A DNA stretch of 24,654 nucleotides from Lingula anatina (lineage: Eukaryota > Brachiopoda > Lingulata > Lingulida > Lingulidae). This document shows positions 20,873 through 24,654 of this stretch, one piece after another. The translations under genes and the position numbers were made by a program. The notes under the pieces were generated by a model, which was given only the letters and a program-made list of their open reading frames with translations, ran no database searches and was not told where the DNA came from. The DNA is taken from the NCBI RefSeq assembly GCF_001039355.2, contig NW_019774836.1:1-24654 (forward strand). Direction: 5' to 3'. The first letter of the stretch is position 1, and every line of letters begins with the position of its first letter.

Positions 20873-22429
20873 AGATTCACATATCAGTATGCCTTAAAGC
20901 TAAGAAGCACGTATGTACATGTGTTTATGACTTATACCTTATAACCACTCACACATATGCACACATCAGTGGCGTTTAATACCTTCTGAAACATGTTTCA
21001 CATGGGTATTTATTTTCTAGGAAAAGTCAAGATTGAAGGAAAACCTGGAGGATGTCAGGAGGCGGCTGATGCAGGCAGAAAGAGAATTAATGAGTGCTAA
21101 GGAAGAGTGCATCACACTGGCTACAGACATGCAGGCCATAGAAAAAGATGTAAGGGAAGCAGGGCATTGTTCAGCAATCTACAGCTACTCATCTCATATT
21201 TTGTCGGTGGTTTCACTTAATGAATGAATAGATTTTTTAATGGAATAAGCCGAAAAATTTTTCTGCGTGGAAACTCTTCCATTTATGTTCTCAAAGTTAA
21301 GAAAAAACAAACTTTTAAGCAGCTTCTAATAGCTCTCTCCTTATTCAGGCTCAGCTGTGTAAGATGGCCAAAGAGAGCATGGAGAAAGGCAGGAGAGAGG
21401 AGCTGTACACAGTCACTAAGAGAGCACAGCAGAGGGAGGTGGAGCTGAACTCACTGATTGAAGAAATAGAGGCTAGGCATGGTAGAGACGCTTTTTTTTC
21501 ACCAGACTGAAAGATTACAATATCAATTATTACCAAAGACATCCTGTCACAGATTGGTTACAGTTTGTTTTGAATTAAATGTAATAAATGAAATAAATTG
21601 TGTAAAGTGAGAAAAGGGGAATTATTTACCATTTCTGCACATCTTGCTTGTAAATGAAACTTAACCAAGAAGTAAGACATACGATTTATAGATAATTTAT
21701 TAAAGCACCTGTACTTGCTTTTACAAAACCTCTATCCATTCTCTGTTTTCTATTTCACCTAGCTCTGGCCAGTGCTGAGACAGATGACATGCTGCAACAG
21801 CAGAATGGTTTGATTGGCAAACTCAGGGAGGAATGTCGGACATTGGCTACCCAACTGGAGCAGACTGCGCAGAAATACAGGTATCTTTTTTTATCTCTTC
21901 ATTGAGTAACATGATTGCTATGTCTGTCTCTACCTGGGAATGCATAAACTGTCCCTTTTGAGGCATTTTGGAACTTTTGCTTGTCAAAACCAGTACAGTT
22001 TTGCATTTCATCTTGTCTTGGGAGTTTTAATAGATGTCTGCTGAAATATGTCAAAACAAATTGCAAAGAAATTTCCCTTACTGAATATAGTAGTTAGGAA
22101 TAATATCCAACAAGAAAAACATTTTCTGTCTACTCTTAATTCTTTTAAATCAATAAAGAGCACAATCATAAGGAACACAATCATTTAATTTGACAAATTT
22201 TAATATTTTACTTAAAATTACTATAACATGACATATATAAAATTCTGTGTTCAGAGGTGAAGTGAGACAGGTTAAAAACCTGAATGAAGAGCTATCCGTA
22301 AGATTAGAGAAAACGCTGAACAGATTGAAAGAGATGGAGGCACAGCACGTGCAGCATGGCCGAATGCATGACAAAATGCGACAACGGCTTGCACAGATGG
22401 ACGAACACGCCCAGTATCAGGGACAGCAG
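10019..22429 (+). CDS. SDCCAG8: SDCCAG8 orthologue (centrosomal/ciliary coiled-coil protein), 14 exons, C-terminal end not found
   Basis: Joined coding exons: 10019-10353, 10566-10707, 10955-11086, 11403-11525, 16675-16746, 17185-17249, 17585-17779, 18463-18601, 20250-20384, 20684-20800, 21021-21149, 21349-21481, 21763-21880, 22255-22429. They total 2010 nt (670 codons) and all phases agree. Landmarks matching human SDCCAG8 (713 aa, recalled) are QSNYIKQLEAESQFCK in exon 3, LCIQCAQNEAMV in exon 7, TKERDGLIETV across exons 7-8, EEAYAQLKK in exon 8, and VQHGRMHDKMRQRLAQMDEH in exon 14. The known protein sits at centrosomes and centriole distal ends and is needed for ciliogenesis (NPHP10/BBS16). 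The N terminus is a Ser/Arg/Pro-rich low-complexity stretch; the rest is largely coiled coil. The last ~40 residues of the family lie beyond the window or are lost. About 50 residues expected between exons 8 and 9 are absent. Confidence 0.92.
10566..10707 (+). CDS. SDCCAG8: SDCCAG8 exon 2
   Basis: Acceptor TTTAG|C, with a second AG three bases on (start 10569). Either keeps the frame. Encodes a segment containing YKAAVDRLRDMLQQYDSTHS, comparable to the HAVNQLKDLLRQQ region of the human protein. Donor CAG|GTGAGT, phase 0. Confidence 0.88.
10955..11086 (+). CDS. SDCCAG8: SDCCAG8 exon 3
   Basis: 44 codons between TTTACAG and the donor AAA|GTATGT. Contains the most conserved N-terminal block of the family (VPIVQHQSNYIKQLEAES, ending QFCK). 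Confidence 0.92.
11403..11525 (+). CDS. SDCCAG8: SDCCAG8 exon 4
   Basis: 41 codons after TTTTACAG, charged heptad-like coiled coil (VAEVVEENKMLQEELKS), donor AAG|GTAGAA, phase 0. It is followed by the 5.1-kb intron that hosts the two antisense B-box genes. Confidence 0.9.
12456..13250 (-). CDS. TRIM13/TRIM59-like RING, B-box, coiled-coil protein with C-terminal membrane anchor
   Basis: 264-residue intronless coding frame. The RING finger has the full C3HC4 set (C24, C27, C39, H41, C44, C47, C63, C66). A B-box1-like zinc module (C103, C106, C120, C123, C130, H133) and a B-box2 (C158, H161, C170, H173, C178, C181, H187, C190) follow. Residues ~200-230 form a short coiled coil. Residues 241-259 (WNGLLFFLFCIFIFVMLSS) are a hydrophobic anchor with a five-residue tail, as in tail-anchored ER ligases TRIM13 and TRIM59. 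Expected role: membrane-bound E3 ubiquitin ligase. A minus-strand acceptor (TTTTTTTTCAG) lies five bases before the ATG, so a 5' UTR intron is likely. It is nested antisense in SDCCAG8 intron 4. TRIM13/59 orthology is inferred from architecture only. Confidence 0.9.
   Translation of the reverse strand: MAHSKGARPKEQTSGDIDLDLLTCSICLEAFTEPVGLPCLHPFCKKCLKDHVRRAAFGQSFSCPLCRKKTTLPRQGVDAFPNYFVAPKIQDYVKEMNKSEQRCDFCWDSDETVVTATSYCITCKPVKFLCSLHLQAHRKLNVKVPHKTKDIQPQGTKCSFHPRENVVYFCFNHGICLCILCAGREEHTSCRLLDLNEGFTHQIKEVQELAQQCETLKKQNQELTLKLKKTCEIPASPVNDWNGLLFFLFCIFIFVMLSSIRTDT
13342..13363. repeat. (ATTT)n microsatellite
   Basis: Five tandem ATTT tetranucleotides about 90 bp upstream of the RING/B-box gene start, within its probable 5' intron. 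Confidence 0.85.
13364..15010. other. DNA between the two antisense nested genes, within SDCCAG8 intron 4
   Basis: It presumably contains the 5' exon and promoter of the RING/B-box gene and the 3' UTR of the B-box-only gene. No coding exon is seen in either direction. The only clear structure is the 21-bp minisatellite at 14093-14276. Confidence 0.5.
14093..14276. repeat. 21-bp minisatellite, about nine diverged copies
   Basis: Units approximate GAATCATCCCCTGGGGCTCAG, with 20-21 bp periods and substitutions in each copy. The strongest copies lie at 14141-14245. Stop codons in several frames make coding unlikely despite the period of 21. Confidence 0.88.
15011..15589 (-). CDS. RING-less B-box protein with polyQ tract and C-terminal membrane anchor
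   Basis: 192-residue intact frame. An in-frame TAA lies two codons before the first ATG (a second ATG is codon 7), so the N terminus is complete unless spliced. Residues 35-53 are Gln-rich with a run of seven Gln. An acidic patch (SSDEENLDAD) precedes a B-box2 with C81, H84, C93, H96, C101, C104, H111, C114. That is the same spacing as the B-box2 of the gene at 12456-13250 except for one residue before the last His. A short helical stretch (~120-145) follows. Residues 173-192 (LAGMCFALVLTCVMICIMLW) are a strongly hydrophobic C-terminal anchor with no tail. There is no RING, so a role as adaptor or regulator rather than E3 is inferred. It is probably a paralogue of its neighbour. Confidence 0.8.
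   Translation of the reverse strand: MLHRIAMSLYTTQATATGDMVTGPYKRYRQHGCHQQQQPLQQIIQEQQQQQQQWADNVITNEIDISSDEENLDADAFYIACEDHRQDHVVAYCSRHKCCVCMQCISDDGYHQSCILTDFKRALAVKEIELETAQNVIDSMQEQFAKRGDIWSTCFSIPGQYDKVEDREDIDNLAGMCFALVLTCVMICIMLW
15431..15453. repeat. (TTG)n trinucleotide tract encoding polyQ
   Basis: A nearly pure TTG run on the plus strand encodes seven consecutive Gln codons (CAA) in the minus-strand B-box gene, with a second short run near 15476-15487. It is likely to be length-polymorphic. Confidence 0.9.
15590..16674. other. Rest of SDCCAG8 intron 4; upstream region of the B-box-only gene
   Basis: It should hold the promoter of the minus-strand B-box-only gene. No exon, RNA gene or recognisable element is seen. 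A (GTTT)n tract is at 16355-16379, followed by an A/T homopolymer-rich patch. Confidence 0.5.
16675..16746 (+). CDS. SDCCAG8: SDCCAG8 exon 5
   Basis: 24 codons between TTATTTAG and donor CTG|GTAAGC, phase 0 on both sides. Encodes SRQDNEDRMSRLDYKRWKKE, a charged coiled-coil segment that flows into exon 6. It is short and identified by phase and heptad character rather than by a conserved motif. Confidence 0.75.
16758..16803. repeat. (TG)n microsatellite beside the exon 5 donor
   Basis: TG dinucleotides with a short CGTATGCG interruption begin 11 bases into intron 5. Confidence 0.95.
17185..17249 (+). CDS. SDCCAG8: SDCCAG8 exon 6
   Basis: 65 nt after TCTTTCAG, encoding ERISDLHSAKSRRLEAQLAN, donor AG|GTAAGC, phase 2. 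Coiled-coil segment. Confidence 0.88.
17585..17779 (+). CDS. SDCCAG8: SDCCAG8 exon 7
   Basis: 195 nt after ACTTCCAG. Contains the family signature LCIQCAQNEAMV (human LCLKCAQHEAVL) with its CxxC pair, then TQVIENLTK. The donor is read as ACAAA|GTAAAT, leaving phase 2, which exon 8 completes. Confidence 0.92.
18463..18601 (+). CDS. SDCCAG8: SDCCAG8 exon 8
   Basis: 139 nt after TTCTCCAG. Encodes ERDGLIETVASFKSKLEDQK and then EEEAYAQLKKSAELVEQ, matching the human ERDDLMSALVS and EASAYEQVKQ stretch. Donor CAG|GTAAAT, phase 0. Confidence 0.92.
18660..19485. repeat. Probable dispersed repeat with ATGGCSGCC motifs filling intron 8
   Basis: Three full and one variant ATGGC[CG]GCC-type motifs occur at 18955, 18972, 19169 (variant GGCTGCC) and 19340. 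They recur in contexts like those of the repeat block at 5320-9156 (for example CAAAATGGCCGCCAATGACC). An X-box-like palindrome is at 18803. It directly abuts the Helitron-like copy at its right, and I cannot define its ends or say whether it is the 5' part of that element. Confidence 0.45.
18803..18816. promoter_or_regulatory. Exact RFX X-box motif
   Basis: GTTGCCATGGTAAC fits the RFX palindromic consensus (GTNRCC, short spacer, RGYAAC) at every position. RFX factors control ciliary genes across animals and the host gene is ciliary. However, it lies deep in intron 8 inside probable repeat DNA, not near the promoter. Confidence 0.55.
19486..20013 (+). repeat. ~146-bp tandem repeat array within the Helitron-like element
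   Basis: Units start at CTATTGAACTTGAATAGG (19486, 19632, 19778 and, altered, 19922), giving periods of 146, 146 and 144. The last unit is truncated after its TGACCT cluster. Each unit carries three TGACCT half-sites. Confidence 0.93.
19486..20193 (+). mobile_element. Non-autonomous Helitron-like element with internal tandem repeats
   Basis: The 3' end has the Helitron signature: a 6-bp perfect hairpin (GAGGCG-GTAT-CGCCTC, 20165-20180), 9 bases, then CTAG at 20190-20193 followed by a host T. A second copy in reverse orientation (24094 onward) shares the hairpin, the CTAG and the flanking T. Four tandem ~146-bp units precede the 3' module. There is no coding capacity, so it is non-autonomous, of the type called HINE-TR or pearl-like in bivalves. 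The 5' TC end was not located and may lie left of the N at 19485. Confidence 0.8.
20250..20384 (+). CDS. SDCCAG8: SDCCAG8 exon 9
   Basis: 45 codons after TTTTGCTGCAG, phase 0. LDRVTREKVTIQAELER aligns with human VEKVTKEKISAINQLEE. Donor AAG|GTACTG passes into a TG repeat. The Helitron 3' end lies 56 bp upstream. Confidence 0.9.
20389..20407. repeat. (TG)n microsatellite at the exon 9 donor
   Basis: TG repeats start only five bases into intron 9, directly abutting the splice donor. Confidence 0.95.
20492..20517. repeat. Poly(T) tract
   Basis: An uninterrupted run of about 26 T in intron 9, upstream of exon 10. It is possibly the remnant of a retro-element tail in reverse orientation, but nothing else supports that. 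Confidence 0.9.
20684..20800 (+). CDS. SDCCAG8: SDCCAG8 exon 10
   Basis: 39 codons after CATTCCCAG. Coiled coil including NIERNAAVKEMNRIRTE, comparable to human NMEKDEAEKEHREFRAK. The donor ATG|GTGGGG is weak and is followed at once by a CT/CA microsatellite. Confidence 0.9.
20807..20871. repeat. (CT)n(CA)n compound microsatellite at the exon 10 donor
   Basis: A CT-rich tract from intron position 7 passes into a pure CA run. Confidence 0.95.
21021..21149 (+). CDS. SDCCAG8: SDCCAG8 exon 11
   Basis: 43 codons after TATTTTCTAG. LMSAKEECITLATDMQ corresponds to human AALAREECLRLTELLG. Donor GAT|GTAAGG, phase 0. Confidence 0.92.
21349..21481 (+). CDS. SDCCAG8: SDCCAG8 exon 12
   Basis: 133 nt after CTTATTCAG. 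Coiled coil with KRAQQREVELNSLIEEIEA (human QAQQREQELTQKIQQMEAQ). Donor ATG|GTAGAG, phase 1. Confidence 0.92.
21763..21880 (+). CDS. SDCCAG8: SDCCAG8 exon 13
   Basis: 118 nt after TTTCACCTAG. KLREECRTLATQLEQTAQK matches human KLKEECCTLAKKLEQISQK. Donor CAG|GTATCT, phase 2. Confidence 0.94.
22255..22429 (+). CDS. SDCCAG8: SDCCAG8 exon 14
   Basis: 175 nt after TGTGTTCAG. Contains QHVQHGRMHDKMRQRLAQMD, the best-conserved C-terminal block (human EQCVQHGRVHETMKQRLRQL). Donor CAG|GTAAAA, phase 0. The expected last exon is not found. Reading through gives about 40 unrelated codons to a TAA near 22559. Confidence 0.94.
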
Positions 22430-23081
22430 GTAAAACTGATATCTGGATTTTTTTTCTGTGATTTTTTTCCACCCTATACACAATTCAGTCAGATACTTGT
22501 TTTTTTTTTGTTTTTTTTTTATAACTTCCAAATTTCAGAGACTCTAGCTATAACAAAATAATTAAAATTACAAAAAAGGAAAGTAATTAACAAAGTGGCA
22601 CTAGGGTGAATTAAAATTTTTCTTTGTTTTGGCACTATCTAATTGCTTCTCACCTACAGCAGGCGGGAAATTAAACAAAACTGTAATTGCTGTGATATCT
22701 GATATGGAGGTAATATAAATCAGACCAAGATATTTACAAAGGTTGTATTATGCTAGAATGTTCATGTGTTCAAATAAATTTAAAGAGCATAGCAATCTTG
22801 AATAATAAACTTTTTTGTTTCTATCTTATTCATTTAATACCAGTCAAATCTGGTCTATGCATCTATCAAATTTTACTTTGAAAGCTGATTCTATATGATG
22901 TGGTATGCTGATGGTGAAGTTTGGCTCACCAAATTATGTAAAAGTATTGCATTCAAAAATAATATTTCACTGACATCACAAATGCCATTTCAGATTAATA
23001 ACAAACAAGTAATCCCCCCCCTCCCCTGATTATAATCATTTCTACTTGTCCACAAAGAGTGATATTTCAATAAAACTGCCA
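22430..23081. other. DNA between SDCCAG8 exon 14 and the NHL exon
   Basis: It is T-rich and AT-rich with no conserved exon. A passable acceptor at 22661 (CTCACCTACAG) opens only four in-phase codons before TAA. On the minus strand it should contain the 3' UTR of the NHL gene; TTTAAT at 22833-22838 (ATTAAA on the minus strand) is a candidate polyadenylation signal. Confidence 0.45.
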
Positions 23082-23760
23082 TTATGTTTCTTCTTCCTCT
23101 TCTACACTGTCTTCATCTTCATCCTCCTGTGGAATGTTAATCACCTTTACTCCATGGTTGGTACTGTACACCCCACCATACGATATCACAATGTTTTCCT
23201 CGCGGGTCACACACACTCCTCGCGGGGACTCCATAACGGCCAGGACTTGCACAAACTGTCCCGTTTTAGTGAAGAGCTTGACCTTGTTGTTTCCGGTGTC
23301 ACTTACTATCACCATGTCTCTGTACATACACACCCCTCCAGGTCTATAAAGCTCACTGTCTGGCTTTGTACTCTGATTGGTCAGAAGACTCCCCTCACCC
23401 TCTGCTGAGCTGCCATTGCTGCTGGAATTCGAGTCAAGTTTTCTCTGGCTGTTTAGAATGTTTCCAAAAGGCTTGCCAATCTTTCCCAGGAAGTCCCCAC
23501 TAAAAGTGAACATCTTGACGCAGTTATTTAAACTGTCTGAAATGTACAGCGCCTCCTTGTCTGTCGATAGATACAATGGCATATCAAACTGGGCGTCGCC
23601 ATTACCGTAAGAGCCAAAGGTGCGTACCAGGTTACCATATTTGTCAAAGAAAAACAGACAGTTCTTGTCCAGGTCAGAGACTATGATTTGTTGGTGCTTG
23701 GTTACTGCCAAACCAGATGGGGATACTAGTCTGGCTTTCTGGTCAAGAACCACAGTTTTC
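23082..23760 (-). CDS. Terminal exon of an NHL-repeat protein (TRIM2/3/71-like C-terminal propeller)
   Basis: About 226 codons from a minus-strand acceptor (TTTTCCAG|GAAAACTG, phase 2) to TAA at 23082-23084. NHL-type blades are recognisable: PSGLAVTKHQQIIVSDLDKN, YGNLVRTFGSYGNGDAQFDM, EALYISDSLNNCVKMFTFSG, YRPGGVCMYRDMVIVSDTGN and SPRGVCVTREENIVISYGG. A Ser/Asn/Glu-rich insertion (DSNSSSNGSSAEGEGS) separates the middle blades. The protein ends in an acidic tail (EDEDEDSVEEEEET). NHL propellers bind protein or RNA, and in TRIM-NHL proteins follow RING/B-box/coiled-coil. Those N-terminal exons should lie beyond the right edge, so a RING cannot be confirmed; a non-TRIM NHL protein is possible. 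Confidence 0.85.
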
Positions 23761-24045
23761 CTGGAAAATAACAATAATACGAGTTTTAAATATATTATCA
23801 CTTAAGTCTGCTGCAAATGACGCCAAAATCTTAGGTCAGTTTTTAAATGTTTTAAACAGCATTTGTGCAAAAAGCACTATGAGATATCGGAGAAACAGTT
23901 TTCCTGAAAAATAATTATAATACTTGTTTTGAATATATTAATGCTAATGCCAGTTCAAATGATGCCACAATCTTAAGTCTATTCATTTCAAATGTTTGAA
24001 TGTTGATAACAGCACTTGTACAACAATCAATATGAGACAATGAGA
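23752..24045. repeat. 143-bp tandem duplication spanning a splice acceptor
   Basis: ACAGTTTTCCTG at 23752 recurs at 23895, and similarity continues for about 140 bp in each copy (for example AAATGACGCCAAAATCTTA against AAATGATGCCACAATCTTA). The first copy includes nine bases of the NHL exon plus its acceptor; the second duplicates that acceptor within the intron. Confidence 0.85.
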
Positions 24046-24093
24046 TATTTTATGAATATTTTTCATATACAAATCATTTAAATACAAAGATAA

Positions 24094-24654
24094 CTAGAGG
24101 ATCAGAGAGGCGATACCGCCTCCAGATATTGTACCACCAGCTGGAGTAAGCGCGATCGTATAGACCCCCCCACACACAAAAAAGGGACACCAACACCAGT
24201 CTTGTGCTTGACAAGTTGTAAAAAATGCAATCAACAAGAATTCTCAAAATATGCAAAAAATATATATAACTAAAAATGGTACAATCAAAGTTCAGTTCAT
24301 AGTAAGGTAGGTAAAAGATCAATTTCAAGGTCACAGTAAATTTCCAGTATATGACTTCCAATTCAAGTTCAATAGCAACTATGGACCTATCTCTGCCAGT
24401 TTTGGAGATAAAAGGGAACCAAAATTTGTAAACTTCAATTCATGATAAAAAGTAGTTCAAAGGTCAATTTCAAGGTCACACTTAGATTGCCAATATATGA
24501 CTTCCTATTCAACTTCAATAGTAACCATGGACCTATCTATGCCAGTTTTGAAAATAAAAGCATTAAAAAGTTGCAAAGTTCAGTTTATGGTGTAAAGTAG
24601 GTCAAAGGTAAATTTCAAGGTCACATTTAGATTGCCAGTATATGACTTCCTATT
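24094..24654 (-). mobile_element. Second Helitron-like element copy, reverse orientation, cut by the window edge
   Basis: Read on the minus strand it ends in hairpin, TCTGATCCT, CTAG and a host T, as does the copy at 19486-20193. The 3' module and at least two ~146-bp tandem units (CAATAG landmark at 24370 and 24516) are present and diverged from the first copy. It lies in or upstream of the next intron of the NHL gene. Confidence 0.82.

Noticed and set aside
22662-22673. Tiny SDCCAG8 last exon (Q-A-G-N-stop) after CTCACCTACAG
   Set aside because: In phase, but the family's conserved C terminus is much longer. Four codons after a fair acceptor are expected by chance.
24074-24361. 95-codon minus-strand frame
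   Set aside because: It lies wholly within the second Helitron-like copy and corresponds to the non-coding 3' module of the first.
1-24654. tRNA, rRNA or CRISPR features
   Set aside because: No cloverleaf with conserved A/B boxes, no rRNA-like stretch and no regularly spaced direct repeats with unique spacers were seen on either strand.

Overview
The window looks like part of an AT-rich lophotrochozoan genome, most likely a bivalve mollusc. Genes are intron-rich with compact exons and GT-AG introns. Introns and intergenic DNA are full of microsatellites and repeats. A Helitron-type element with internal ~146-bp tandem units resembles the tandem-repeat-bearing elements known from bivalves. 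Several TRIM-like (B-box/NHL) genes occur close together, as is common in molluscs. Species assignment is inference. Single N bases at 3060, 9625 and 19485 indicate a draft assembly.

Layout. (1) 1-3.6 kb: AT-rich DNA with no gene seen. (2) 3.7-4.55 kb, minus strand: last exon of a gene for a probable secreted protein of unknown function. (3) 5.32-9.16 kb: a repeat-derived block with two ~640-bp inverted arms, a decayed Tc1/IS630-like transposase between them and a recurring ATGGCCGTCAA-like motif. (4) 10.02-22.43 kb, plus strand: 14 coding exons of SDCCAG8 (centrosomal/ciliary coiled-coil protein; NPHP10/BBS16 in man), encoding ~670 residues with every splice phase consistent. The normal C-terminal tail is not found here. 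(5) Inside the 5.1-kb intron 4, on the opposite strand, two intact genes for B-box proteins with C-terminal membrane anchors: a RING/B-box/coiled-coil/TM protein of TRIM13/TRIM59 type at 12.46-13.25 kb and a RING-less polyQ/B-box/TM protein at 15.01-15.59 kb. (6) Intron 8 is almost entirely repeat DNA, including a Helitron-like element ending 56 bp before exon 9. A second copy in reverse orientation runs off the right edge from 24.09 kb. (7) 23.08-23.76 kb, minus strand: terminal exon of an NHL-repeat (TRIM2/3/71-like) gene whose other exons lie beyond the window.

Functional picture. The main gene is a cilium/centrosome component. The opposite-strand TRIM-like genes are probable ubiquitin-ligase or adaptor factors, two of them predicted to be tail-anchored in membranes. 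Nothing shows that they act with SDCCAG8; the nesting is positional. The most unusual signals are the nested antisense pair of tail-anchored B-box genes, a mobile tandem array of nuclear-receptor-like half-sites (TGACCT triplets forming DR1s) carried by the Helitron, an exact RFX X-box in intron 8 of this ciliary gene, and a 143-bp tandem duplication that copies the splice acceptor of the NHL exon.
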